Shown one piece after another: positions 34,774 to 43,205 of a stretch of 64,000 nt of DNA (positions within the stretch are counted from its first letter, which is position 1; each line of letters begins with the position of its first letter). Under the pieces are notes generated by a model that did not search any database, was not told where the DNA came from, and saw only the letters and a program-made list of their open reading frames with translations. Both the position numbers and the translations under genes were made by a program. Origin of the DNA: Opitutus sp. (GTDB lineage Bacteria > Verrucomicrobiota > Verrucomicrobiae > Opitutales > Opitutaceae); NCBI GenBank assembly GCA_009695065.1, contig SIBR01000003.1, positions 1 through 64,000 on the forward strand, written 5' to 3'.

Positions 34774-37700
34774 ATGCGCGCTTCCCGTTTCGCCCTGTTC
34801 GTCACGGTTATCCTGATCGTTGCCCGACCGGCTCCCGCCCAGCGCGGAGACGCCCCGGACGCCCCGCTCCGTTCGCCCGCCGAGTCGCGTGGACTTTTCC
34901 ATCTGCCTCCCGGTTTCGAGATCCAACTCGTCGCCGCCGAACCCGATATTCAGAAACCGCTGAACCTCGCGTTCGACGCGACCGGGCGCGTGTGGGTGAC
35001 CGGTTCGACACTCTATCCCTGGCCCGCCCGGCGTGACGCCAAAGGCGAAGTCATCCCGACGTTTGAGAAAAACTGGGATGCCAATCAGCTGGCGTTTCGC
35101 GCGGCCTCAACTCCGCCCGACCCCGCCGACCAGGGCCTCGACACCGTGCGCATCCTCTCCGATTTCGGACCGGACGGACGGGCGCGCAAAACCACCGTCT
35201 TTGCCGATGGTCTCAACATTCCCGTCGGGATTCTCCCCCTGCCCCGGGCTCGGGGCGACAAGGGCGACACTGCGCTCGTTTTCTCGATTCCCGCGATCTG
35301 GCGCCTCACCGATACCGATGGCGACGGCCGGGCCGATATACGCGAAAAACTGTATGATGGCTTCGGCTTCAAGGACACGCACGGCATGTCCTCGAGCTAC
35401 TGGCTCTGGCTGGACGGCTGGGTCTACGGCACGCACGGCTTTGCCAACGTCAGCGAAGTGCGCGACCGCACGGGCCGGACCGTCACGCTCCAAAGCGGCA
35501 ACACCTATCGCTTCCGTCCCGACGGTTCGCACTTCGAAGTATTCGTCCACGGCCAGACCAATCCGTTCGGCCTCGCCTTCGATGCGCGCGGCGACCTTTT
35601 CACCGCCGACTCGCACTCGAAGCCCGTCTACCTCCTCGTTCCCGACGGCTACTACGAGGGCATCGGCAAGGAGCACGACGGCCTCGGCTTCGCGCCTTCC
35701 ATTACGCTCGACGACCATGGCTCGAGCGCCATCGCCGGCATTGCGCACTACTCCGCCGCACAGTTCCCGCCGGAGTTCCGCGGCAATCTCTTCAACGGCA
35801 ATCCCGTCACGCGCCGGATCAACCGCGACCGCCTCGACTGGCGCGGCTCCTCTCCCACCGCCGTGCGCCAGCCTGATTTCCTCACGAGCGACGATCCGTC
35901 CTTCCGTCCCGTGCAAGTGAAGCTCGGCCCCGATGGCGCGCTTTGGATCGCCGATTTCTACAATCCGATCATCGGCCATTACGAAGTGCCGCTCACGCAT
36001 CCCAGACGGGATCACGGCCACGGCCGCATCTGGCGGATCGTCTGGCGTGGACTCGATGGGAGCGTCCCGGTGCCGTCGCTGCCCGATCTCTCGCGGCTCA
36101 AAACCACCGACCTCGTCGCGCGCCTCACCGACACGAATCTCGTCGTGCGCTCGCTCGCCACGGCCGAATTTCTCGCGCGGCCCGACGCAGCCGCCGCTCT
36201 ACCCGCTCTCCAGGCCGCCGCCGCGCGCCTCGTCGCCGGCACCGACCCAGCGGCCGACGAATCGGCCGCGCTTCCGTTCTTCTTCGCCCTTGAGCGCCTC
36301 GGCCGTCCCGATGACGCCCTGCTCCGGCGCGCGCTCTCCCGCCGCGAAAGCGGTGTCGCCCTCGCCGCGCTGCGCGTGCTGGCGGACCGCGCCGCCCTAG
36401 CCCCGGATGTCGCGACCGTTTTCAAGGATTTCCTCGCCGCGCCGGCACCCGAATTGGGTGCACGCCTTGCCGCCGACGTTTTCCGCCAACACCCGCAACC
36501 GTGGCAGCCGGCCCTCCTTCTCGCGGTGCTCGCCGGCGCACCCACGCAGGACTTCGAACTCATCTACGCGCTGCGGCTCGCCCTGAAGACCCACGCGTTG
36601 AGTGCCGACGTCGCGACCCTGCGTGATTGGGCGGCGGCCGGCCCGACCGCCGCAGGTCACCTCGCGGAAGTATGTCTCGCCGTGCCCACACCCGCGGCGG
36701 CGGAGTTTCTCCTCGGCCATCTGGAACGCAGCACGTTCGCCGGCCCACGCGCCGGCGATTTTGCCCGCCATGCCGTCGCGCAGTTGCCGCCCGATCGTTT
36801 CGCCGCGGTGCTCCCGCTGCTCCGCTCGCTCGCCGCCGCACCCCTCGCGCAACGCGTCGCGCTGGCGGAGGGGCTTGCCAGCGTCGCCGCCCAGCCGGGT
36901 CGCACCCTGCCCGGGGAAATCGACGCCTGGATGCGACGCGAACTCATCGCCGCACTCGGCGATGCCGATCCGGGGCCCGCCTTCCGGGCCATTAACGCAG
37001 TGAAACCGCTCGCCCTCGCGGAAAAGTCCGGCCCGCTCCGGCACATTGCCCTGACCTCCTCCTACAACGACGGCACCCGCACCGCCGCCGTACGGGCCCT
37101 CACTCCCGACGCGGAGGGAACCGAGCAGACGTTGATCGACATCCTCGGAAGCAACGCCCCGCAGGGGCTCCGCCGCGTCGCCGCCGAATTGCTGGGCACC
37201 GCGGGTGCGAGTCCCGCCGCCCGTGTCGCGCTCGCGGCGGCCGTACGCACCGCTCCGGCAGATCTCACCCTCGTGCTCGCGACCAGCCTCGCGAAGAGCG
37301 ACGCGGGGGCCGCCGAGTTGCTCGATCTGGCCGAGGCCGGTCGCGTCCGGCCGAACTTGCTGCGTCACCGCTATCTCGTGCTCGCATTCGAAAAGCGTCC
37401 GGCCGAACTGCGCGCCCGCGCCGAGGCCCTAACACGCAACTTGCCGCTGGAGGATGCGCGGCTCGACGCGGTCATCGCGCAACGCCTCGGCGGCGCCGCG
37501 CGCTACCAGGTCGACGCCACCCGCGGCGCCACCCTTTTCGCGACGCATTGTGCCGCGTGCCACCGCTTCCGAAATCAAGGCGGCAACCTCGGGCCGAGTC
37601 TCGACGGCATCGGCTCGCGCACAACCCCGCGGCTCGTCGAGGACATCCTCGACCCCAACCGAAACGTCGACCCGACCTTTCGTCTCGCCAGCGTCACGCT

Positions 37701-37920
37701 CAGGAACGGCGACGTTAAGTCCGGCATGAATCCCCGCCAGCAGGACGGACAGCTGCTGCTCACCGATCCCGCCAAGGGCACGGTCCAGTCGTTCCGATCG
37801 TCCGACGTGAAGGACATGCAAGCTTCGCTCCTGTCGCCGATGCCCGCCGCGTTCGAATCCCTGCTGACCGAGCAGGAATTCTTCGATCTGCTGGCCTACC
37901 TCCGGACGCCTTCCAACTAG
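34774..37920 (+). CDS. Second PVC-type dehydrogenase / HEAT / CxxCH haem protein (1048 aa)
   Basis: This is a paralogue of the preceding gene. ATG 34774 gives a signal peptide (hydrophobic to about residue 20, Ala-Pro-Ala-Gln). The same frame extends about 500 codons upstream only as a shadow of the first paralogue. The propeller part (LPPGFEIQLVAAEPDIQKPL, RVWVTGSTLYPW, KLGPDGALWIADFYNPIIGHYE) is followed by about 500 residues of HEAT-like repeats. The haem motif is Cys926-Ala-Ala-Cys-His930 in GATLFATHCAACHRFRNQGG, then NLGPSLDGIGSR. It differs from the first paralogue in the loop NPIIGHYE. Two haem proteins side by side suggest a heterocomplex or sequential electron transfer. That is inference. 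Confidence 0.92.
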   Translation: MRASRFALFVTVILIVARPAPAQRGDAPDAPLRSPAESRGLFHLPPGFEIQLVAAEPDIQKPLNLAFDATGRVWVTGSTLYPWPARRDAKGEVIPTFEKNWDANQLAFRAASTPPDPADQGLDTVRILSDFGPDGRARKTTVFADGLNIPVGILPLPRARGDKGDTALVFSIPAIWRLTDTDGDGRADIREKLYDGFGFKDTHGMSSSYWLWLDGWVYGTHGFANVSEVRDRTGRTVTLQSGNTYRFRPDGSHFEVFVHGQTNPFGLAFDARGDLFTADSHSKPVYLLVPDGYYEGIGKEHDGLGFAPSITLDDHGSSAIAGIAHYSAAQFPPEFRGNLFNGNPVTRRINRDRLDWRGSSPTAVRQPDFLTSDDPSFRPVQVKLGPDGALWIADFYNPIIGHYEVPLTHPRRDHGHGRIWRIVWRGLDGSVPVPSLPDLSRLKTTDLVARLTDTNLVVRSLATAEFLARPDAAAALPALQAAAARLVAGTDPAADESAALPFFFALERLGRPDDALLRRALSRRESGVALAALRVLADRAALAPDVATVFKDFLAAPAPELGARLAADVFRQHPQPWQPALLLAVLAGAPTQDFELIYALRLALKTHALSADVATLRDWAAAGPTAAGHLAEVCLAVPTPAAAEFLLGHLERSTFAGPRAGDFARHAVAQLPPDRFAAVLPLLRSLAAAPLAQRVALAEGLASVAAQPGRTLPGEIDAWMRRELIAALGDADPGPAFRAINAVKPLALAEKSGPLRHIALTSSYNDGTRTAAVRALTPDAEGTEQTLIDILGSNAPQGLRRVAAELLGTAGASPAARVALAAAVRTAPADLTLVLATSLAKSDAGAAELLDLAEAGRVRPNLLRHRYLVLAFEKRPAELRARAEALTRNLPLEDARLDAVIAQRLGGAARYQVDATRGATLFATHCAACHRFRNQGGNLGPSLDGIGSRTTPRLVEDILDPNRNVDPTFRLASVTLRNGDVKSGMNPRQQDGQLLLTDPAKGTVQSFRSSDVKDMQASLLSPMPAAFESLLTEQEFFDLLAYLRTPSN

Positions 37921-37933
37921 CAGGCCCCCCAAC

Positions 37934-39325
37934 CTACGGCGTGCGCCGCGGCTTCGGATAAGTGGTGGGACTGGCGTGACCCGCGGCATCGAACGCCTGC
38001 AGGCCAAAAATCACGTTATCTTTCGAGACCGCGCGGATCGTGTGGATCGTGGTCTCCTTCGGCACCTCGACCGCGTGTTCCCACTGCAGGGCCGTGGTGT
38101 CGCGCCAGACGATGCGATAGCCGGCCAGGTCGGGCTCAGTGTTCGGTTCCCACCGCATCGTGGTGTCGTTTTCCACTTTCAGCGTCACCAACTCCACCGC
38201 GCGCGGTGCCGCAGGTGCATTCGCGAGTTCGGCCAGGGCCGCGGCGTTGACCCGCGCCACGTCGGCCACATAGCCAAAATCGACGAAGTCGGGCAAATCG
38301 CCGTACTGGATGCCGTTCTCAACGCGCACGTCCTGATGCTGGCGCGCGAAGACTTCATACGGCTCCGTGAAACGAACCGCCGGATACCCCGCATCGAGGA
38401 AGGCTGAATGGTCGCCGCCGCGCCGGTAGCGATCGCGCCGATAGATGATCCTGACCGGAAGCTGCGGCACATAGCGGGCTCCCACCGACTGAATGAGCCG
38501 CGCCAGCTGGCGCGTGGGGAAATCGTTTTCGCCGCCCGTCGTCAGCTGCGCGATCGTCTCGGCCGGAAATTCCCGCCCCGGCGCCACCGGGAGCGGCACC
38601 CCTTCGGCGAAAAGCCGGATATGCGAACGGTCATGGGTTCCGTCTTCGTGCAGTGTATTCCCAATGATGTCGTTCGTCAGCATGGCGGCCACGTTGACGC
38701 CGTTCGCCTTCGCGGTCTTCGCCCAGTGCACGGCGCCCAGCAGACCCTGCTCCTCGGCCGCGACCGTCATGAAGACCAGGGTCGCATCAAATTCGTACTT
38801 CGCCATCACCCGCGCCAGTTCCATCACCGCGGCCGTGCCCGACGCATCGTCGTTGGCGCCGGGCGCGAAGGTCGCGGGATCTCCAGCGGCCAACGACCGC
38901 GAGTCGTAGTGCCCGCTCACGACATACACCCGATCCCGGGCGCCGGGTTGCCTGCCGGGCAGGGTTGCGACGACGTTGACGATCTGCGCGCCCTGAGGGA
39001 GCGAGGGCGGGCGCGGGGGTTGGCGAAAGGAATCGAACGCCACGACCAGCCGCCCGCCCGATTCTCGGCTGTAGCGCTCGAACTCGCCCTTGATCCAGTT
39101 GCGCGCCGCGCCGATACCGGTATCCAGGCTCGTCGTGGTCGAAAGCGTGTGCCGGGTCTGGAACGAAACGAGCTTGCGGATGGTCGCCTCGATGTTCGCC
39201 GGCGCGACCTCGTGGACGATTTTCCCGATGGCCGGATCGGGGTTGGCGGTCGGGTTGGCGCCACGCAGCGGTGACGCGACAGGGGCCAAGGCCGCCAAAA
39301 AGGCCAGCCAACGAAGGGGGTGCAT
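37934..39325 (-). CDS. Secreted M28-family metallopeptidase
   Basis: This 463-residue protein has a signal peptide at ATG 39325 (HPLRWLAFLAALAPVASP). The co-catalytic di-zinc site of M28 peptidases is complete: SGHYDSR (His, Asp base pair), GANDDASGTAAVMELA (bridging Asp), AEEQGLLGA (catalytic Glu and ligand), TNDIIGN (Asp) and GGDHSAFLDAG (His). M28 enzymes are aminopeptidases or carboxypeptidases, so it probably trims peptides outside the cytoplasm. The last 90 residues contain a fibronectin type III-like segment (MRWEPNTEPDLAGYRIVWR). It converges with the PVC operon, the stops being 13 bases apart. Confidence 0.9.
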   Translation of the reverse strand: MHPLRWLAFLAALAPVASPLRGANPTANPDPAIGKIVHEVAPANIEATIRKLVSFQTRHTLSTTTSLDTGIGAARNWIKGEFERYSRESGGRLVVAFDSFRQPPRPPSLPQGAQIVNVVATLPGRQPGARDRVYVVSGHYDSRSLAAGDPATFAPGANDDASGTAAVMELARVMAKYEFDATLVFMTVAAEEQGLLGAVHWAKTAKANGVNVAAMLTNDIIGNTLHEDGTHDRSHIRLFAEGVPLPVAPGREFPAETIAQLTTGGENDFPTRQLARLIQSVGARYVPQLPVRIIYRRDRYRRGGDHSAFLDAGYPAVRFTEPYEVFARQHQDVRVENGIQYGDLPDFVDFGYVADVARVNAAALAELANAPAAPRAVELVTLKVENDTTMRWEPNTEPDLAGYRIVWRDTTALQWEHAVEVPKETTIHTIRAVSKDNVIFGLQAFDAAGHASPTTYPKPRRTP

Positions 39326-39480
39326 GCGGAACGTGAAAGTCCAAGCGGCAGCGGAGGTCAACCTTCCCGGCCCAAGCAACAGGGCGGGCCACCCGGTTGA
39401 AGTCGTTTTTCGTAGGCAGCAGGGTCGCAGGGGACCGATCTCGGGTCGAAATCGGGGTCGCCGCCCGCCAAATCAGGCCC

Positions 39481-39510
39481 TTGACACCCCCTGTTCGCTC
39501 AGGCACTTCT
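39481..39510 (+). promoter_or_regulatory. Putative rpmH promoter
   Basis: A perfect TTGACA is found at 39481-39486, 48 bases before the rpmH start. The element 17 bases downstream (ACTTCT) is a weak match to a -10 box. It is proposed because rpmH needs its own promoter here, the upstream gene pointing the other way. Confidence 0.35.
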
Positions 39511-39533
39511 GACCCTCTTTTTCTAAAAACATC

Positions 39534-39671
39534 ATGAAGCCGACATTCCGCCCGCACCGCAAGAAACGTGCTCGCAAGATTGGTTACCGCGCCCGGATGG
39601 CGACGAAGGGCGGCCGCAAGGTCATCAGGGCTCGCCGCCTCAAGGGCCGCAAGCGTCTGACCGTCGTCTGA
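39534..39671 (+). CDS. rpmH: Ribosomal protein bL34
   Basis: This is a 45-codon gene encoding a very basic protein that begins [20 protein letters not shown] and ends GRKRLTVV. The bL34 signature (TFRPHRKKR..., GFRARMxTKxGRKV...RR.KGR) is unmistakable. It is a component of the large ribosomal subunit. bL34 is usually directly upstream of rnpA, as here (50 bases). No dnaA, dnaN or origin-like DnaA boxes are seen on the upstream side, where a peptidase gene on the opposite strand lies instead. Confidence 0.97.
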   Translation: MKPTFRPHRKKRARKIGYRARMATKGGRKVIRARRLKGRKRLTVV

Positions 39672-39721
39672 CCGACTGTCGTCATCCTGCGTCCGCGAGT
39701 GGGCTCCAGCACGCGGTTCAC

Positions 39722-40096
39722 ATGCGATTCCGCGCTGAGCAACACTTGTGCCGGCAGGGTGACATCCGCGCCGTCCGCCAGCAGGGCCGGCGCGTTGATT
39801 GCCGGGTCTTTACGATTTGGTGGAAACGCCGGGACGATGCCGCAGTCCCCGGGGATGGTCCGCGGGTCTGTGTGATCGCTTCGACCGCGGCCGTCGGTGC
39901 GGCCACCGAGCGCAACCGGGCCAAGCGCCGGCTTCGGGAGGTCTTCCGCCATCAGCAACACCACGTCCCCCCGGGTTGTGACCTTCTGCTCATCGCCCGC
40001 GCCGCTGCAACGAAATGCCCGATGCGCGATCTCGAAACCAAATTCACCGAAGCCTGCGGGCACATCGCCCCCGCCGTGGCGCCCAAAACCTCATGA
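39722..40096 (+). CDS. rnpA: Ribonuclease P protein component
   Basis: RnpA binds the RNA subunit (not in this window) to mature tRNA 5' ends. The 124-residue product begins MRFRAEQHLCRQGDIRAVRQ and has the conserved arginine-rich helix RNRAKRRLREVFR, followed by DLLLIARAAA. The highly basic composition and length fit the family. Its stop TGA overlaps the ATG of yidD (ATGA), so the two are translationally coupled. Confidence 0.93.
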   Translation: MRFRAEQHLCRQGDIRAVRQQGRRVDCRVFTIWWKRRDDAAVPGDGPRVCVIASTAAVGAATERNRAKRRLREVFRHQQHHVPPGCDLLLIARAAATKCPMRDLETKFTEACGHIAPAVAPKTS

Positions 40097-40467
40097 TGCC
40101 GGCCGGAGCCTTTTCATCCCCTTCGTTCGAGCGCCAATCCGGCTCGCCGGCGATGCCGCCGATCGCGGCGGGTCTGCGCTGGCTCGCACGGCTGCCGGCC
40201 CTCGCCCTCATCGCGCTGATCAAGGTCTACCAGCACACCCTTTCGCCCGTGCTGCCCGTCATCACCCTCGGTCGCTGCGGGTGCCGTTTTTTCCCGACCT
40301 GCTCGCACTACGCCGTCGAGGCGATCCGCGGGCGCGGTCTGGCGGCTGGCATCGGGTTGGCGGTCGTTCGACTGCTGAAATGCACGCCGCTGCACCCGGG
40401 CGGCTTCGATCCCTTGCCAGCCCGTCCCGTCCCGCGATGCGCGCGGGTAACGACACCTTCGCTTTAA
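40093..40467 (+). CDS. yidD: Membrane protein insertion efficiency factor YidD
   Basis: This is a small protein (124 residues from ATG 40093, with a second ATG one codon later). The core shows the YidD signature IKVYQHTLSPVLP, CGCRFFPTCSHYAVEAI and LKCTPLHPGGFDP, with the conserved cysteines. YidD assists YidC-dependent insertion at the cytoplasmic side of the inner membrane. An amphipathic helix precedes the motif. The leader of about 30 residues is longer than usual. It overlaps rnpA by four bases and is seven bases from yidC. Confidence 0.94.
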   Translation: MMPAGAFSSPSFERQSGSPAMPPIAAGLRWLARLPALALIALIKVYQHTLSPVLPVITLGRCGCRFFPTCSHYAVEAIRGRGLAAGIGLAVVRLLKCTPLHPGGFDPLPARPVPRCARVTTPSL

Positions 40468-40474
40468 CTTTTTC

Positions 40475-42238
40475 ATGGATAAAAAGAACTTCTCTATCGG
40501 CGTGGTGCTGCTGCTTTCGGCACTGGCGGCACTCTATCTCGCGCCGCGCTCCGCCCCGCCACCACCACCGCACCGTTCCGTCGCTCCTTCCGCCGCCACC
40601 ACGCCGGCCGAGACCCAGCCCGTCCACGATCACGGCGCGTCCAGCCAGTTTGCGGCCGCCAGCAAGGACGACGCCACCGCCACCGTCACGACGCTCCGCA
40701 ACGATTTCATCGAGGCCCGCTTTACCGATTCAGGCGGGGCGCTCCGCGATGTCGCCCTGCGCAAATACCCGGCGGAACTCGGCAATCCCGCGCCCTTTGT
40801 TTACAACGCCCTCCACGCCGATCCGATGCTCGCCTTCGTGCAGCTGCCGGAAACGCTGCCGGGCCTGGACCGCACCGTTCGCTTCGAACGCGTTGCCGCC
40901 ACGGACACCGAGGTGACCTACCGCGCCGTTCTGGACGGCCGCATCGAAGTCCTCCGGCGCTTCTCGCTGGCCGCCAGCGCCGGCAAGGTCACCGATCCCT
41001 ACCAAGTCCACTACGAGACGATCTTCCGCAATCTTTCGTCGGATCCCCTGCCACCGATGCGGGTCGCACTCGCGGTCGGCACCGCCGCCCCGACGGGCGC
41101 CAACAACATGGGTGAGCAACTCACAACCGGTTTCTCGACGGGCAGCGATCAGGACTTCATCCTCCGGTCGAATCTCGAGGCGAGCGGCGGCTTCTTCGGT
41201 CTCGGCGCCCATGACTCCAAGTCATCGGTCACCAGTCCGGGCCCGCTGGTCTGGACCGCGGTGAAGAACCAGTTCTTCACGAGCATTCTCACCAGCGACG
41301 AGCCCGCCGGCGGGCTTATGACACGGCGGGTAAAGCTCCTGAGCGCCCTGCCCGACGACAACCTCCACGCCTACGGCATAGCGGGCGCCGCCCAGTTTGA
41401 CGTGAAGGCCATCCCGGTGAAGGGCGAGTTCCGGCTCGCGGGCAACCTCTATGTCGGACCGAAGGAATACCGGCGGCTGGCCAATTCGGACGTGTTCAAG
41501 GCCGACCAGGACAAGGTCATGCAGTTCGGCTTCTTCAAATATTTCAGCCAGATTCTGCTGACCCTGATGACCTGGATCCATGGGTTCGTCGGCAATTGGG
41601 GCGTCGCAATCATCCTCACCACCCTGACGCTGAAGACGCTCTTCATCCCCTTCACGCTGGCGGCATCGCGCTCGGCCAAGCGCATGGCGAAGCTTCAGCC
41701 CGAGATGCAGGCGCTGCGGGAAAAATTCAAAGACAACCCGCAGAAGCAGCAGGCCGCGACGATGGAGCTGTTCAAGAAGCACAAGGTGAATCCGGTCGGC
41801 GGCTGTATCCCGATCCTGATCACAATCCCGTTCTTCATGGGCTTCTTCACGATGCTGCAAAGCACCGCCGAGCTCCGGTTCGCGCCGTTCCTGTGGGCGC
41901 GGGACCTCGCTTCCGAGGACACGATCGCGATGATCCTCGGCTATCCCCTGAACATCATGCCGCTGCTCATGGGCGCCACGATGGTGATCCAGATGCGGCT
42001 CACGCCGTCGCCGTCGACGGACAAGATGCAGGCCAAGATGATGCAGTTCATGCCCTTCATCTTCACCCTGTTCTGCTACCGCTTCTCCTGCGCGCTTTCG
42101 CTGTATTCGTTTATCAACGGCCTCTTCACCATCGGGCAGCAGCTCGTGATCAACCGGATGAAGGACCCGGTCGAGGCGCCGGCCGCCGCCCCGGGCGGCA
42201 AAGCCCTGAAGAACGTGACGCCGGGGAAGAAGAAGTAA
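40475..42238 (+). CDS. yidC: Membrane protein insertase YidC
   Basis: This 587-residue protein is of the long Gram-negative type. TM1 (residues 6-22) is followed by a large periplasmic domain (about 60-350, with DFIEARFTDSGGALRDV and YVGPKEYRRL). The insertase core of five helices begins at FFKYFSQILLTLMTWIHGF and includes NWGVAIILTTLTLKTLFIPF, MAKLQPEMQALREKFKDNPQ and NPVGGCIPILITIPFFMGF. YidC inserts and folds membrane proteins alone or with SecYEG. The tail is short and basic (TPGKKK). This completes the common rpmH-rnpA-yidD-yidC order. The usual jag/khpB and mnmE do not follow, yebC does. Confidence 0.97.
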   Translation: MDKKNFSIGVVLLLSALAALYLAPRSAPPPPPHRSVAPSAATTPAETQPVHDHGASSQFAAASKDDATATVTTLRNDFIEARFTDSGGALRDVALRKYPAELGNPAPFVYNALHADPMLAFVQLPETLPGLDRTVRFERVAATDTEVTYRAVLDGRIEVLRRFSLAASAGKVTDPYQVHYETIFRNLSSDPLPPMRVALAVGTAAPTGANNMGEQLTTGFSTGSDQDFILRSNLEASGGFFGLGAHDSKSSVTSPGPLVWTAVKNQFFTSILTSDEPAGGLMTRRVKLLSALPDDNLHAYGIAGAAQFDVKAIPVKGEFRLAGNLYVGPKEYRRLANSDVFKADQDKVMQFGFFKYFSQILLTLMTWIHGFVGNWGVAIILTTLTLKTLFIPFTLAASRSAKRMAKLQPEMQALREKFKDNPQKQQAATMELFKKHKVNPVGGCIPILITIPFFMGFFTMLQSTAELRFAPFLWARDLASEDTIAMILGYPLNIMPLLMGATMVIQMRLTPSPSTDKMQAKMMQFMPFIFTLFCYRFSCALSLYSFINGLFTIGQQLVINRMKDPVEAPAAAPGGKALKNVTPGKKK

Positions 42239-42312
42239 GCTCTAAGAGGCGTAAGCCCAATCCCGCCTCCCTCTTACGATCGGCTTGCACCGCTGACGCC
42301 TCTGACAGCTTA
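42236..42312. repeat. Imperfect inverted repeat between yidC and yebC
   Basis: The 20 bases at 42236-42255 (starting in the yidC stop codon) match the reverse complement of 42293-42312 at 17 positions, with 37 bases between. The core AGAGGCGT is identical. The arms lack a terminal T run, so this may be an RNA structure separating the two genes rather than a simple terminator. Confidence 0.5.
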
Positions 42313-42326
42313 CGCCACTTACGAGC

Positions 42327-43073
42327 ATGGCCGGCCATAACAAGTGGTCCAAGGTAAAGCGCGCGAAAGCCGTCACGGATTCGCGCCGGGGAAAAGTTTT
42401 CTCACGCCTCTCGCGCGATCTGACGCTCGCCGCGAAAGCCGGGGGCGGCGATCCCGAGGGCAATGCCCGCCTGCGCACGCTGATGCTCAAGGCGCGCGAC
42501 GCCAACATGCCGGCGGAAAACGTCGAGCGCGCCATCAAGAAGGGCACGGGCGAGCTGCCCGGGGTCGTGTTCGAGGAAATCACCTACGAGGGTTACGGCC
42601 CCGGCGGGGTCGCGTTCGTCGTGAAGGCCACGACCGACAACAAGCAGCGCGCCGCGAAGGACGTGCGGGCCGTGCTGGCCCGCCACGGCGGCAATCTCGG
42701 CAGCAGCGGGTCCGTGGCGTTCCAGTTTCTCTACGCCGGCCAGTTTCTCGTCGGCCGGGAGCGCACCACCGAGGACGCGCTGATGGAAATCGCCCTGGAA
42801 GCCGGCGCGGACGACGTGCTCGTGAGCGAGCATGGGTTCGAGATCCGCTGCAACGTCCACGCCTTCGACCGGGTTTCGCACGCGTTGGAGCAAAAGGGCA
42901 TCAAGCCCGACGGCGCCGAAATCGCCTATATTCCCGTCACCACCGTGCCCGTGACCGACGTCGCCGTGGCCAGGAACCTCGCGAAGCTGCACGATGCGCT
43001 GGAGGAGCTCGACGACGTGCAGGTCGTCTTCTCGAACGAAGAGATGGAAGACGCGATCGCGGCGCAGGTCTGA
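42327..43073 (+). CDS. yebC: YebC/PmpR-family protein
   Basis: This 248-residue protein begins with the family hallmark MAGHNKWSKVKRAKAVTDSR and RGKVFSRLSRDLTLAAKAGG. The middle has NMPAENVERAIKKGTGEL, EGYGPGGVAFVVKATTDN and GSSGSVAFQF. The C-terminal domain ends with LEELDDVQVVFSNEEM. YebC proteins were described as transcriptional regulators, and more recent work links family members to translation through difficult proline stretches. It lies 15 bases after the inverted repeat that follows yidC, so it may be transcribed separately or by read-through. Confidence 0.96.
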   Translation: MAGHNKWSKVKRAKAVTDSRRGKVFSRLSRDLTLAAKAGGGDPEGNARLRTLMLKARDANMPAENVERAIKKGTGELPGVVFEEITYEGYGPGGVAFVVKATTDNKQRAAKDVRAVLARHGGNLGSSGSVAFQFLYAGQFLVGRERTTEDALMEIALEAGADDVLVSEHGFEIRCNVHAFDRVSHALEQKGIKPDGAEIAYIPVTTVPVTDVAVARNLAKLHDALEELDDVQVVFSNEEMEDAIAAQV

Positions 43074-43103
43074 TCCATTGTTGCCGCTGGCCACCATGGA
43101 TCA
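43071..43103 (+). other. Hairpin at the yebC stop codon
   Basis: TGATCCAT (43071-43078, including the TGA stop) is a perfect inverted repeat of ATGGATCA (43096-43103) with a 17-base loop. No T tract follows. It could slow polymerase or protect the yebC message. I see no SAM-type riboswitch in the 130 bases before metX. Confidence 0.4.
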
Positions 43104-43205
43104 AATGGGGGCCGGGTCTCCCCGCCCCGTCCGGTTTCACCCTCGCGTCATAACCCGGCCCCGCCCTTGCCTAGAACCCCCGGCACTGGTTGGCTCGCTC
43201 GTCCG

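Noticed and set aside
39326..39533. Possible replication origin beside rpmH
   Set aside because: No DnaA-box clusters (TTATCCACA-like), AT-rich unwinding region, dnaA or dnaN are visible.
43074..43205. Possible SAM riboswitch before metX
   Set aside because: The only structure seen is the small hairpin at the yebC stop. I could not find the conserved SAM-I or SAM-II core elements.
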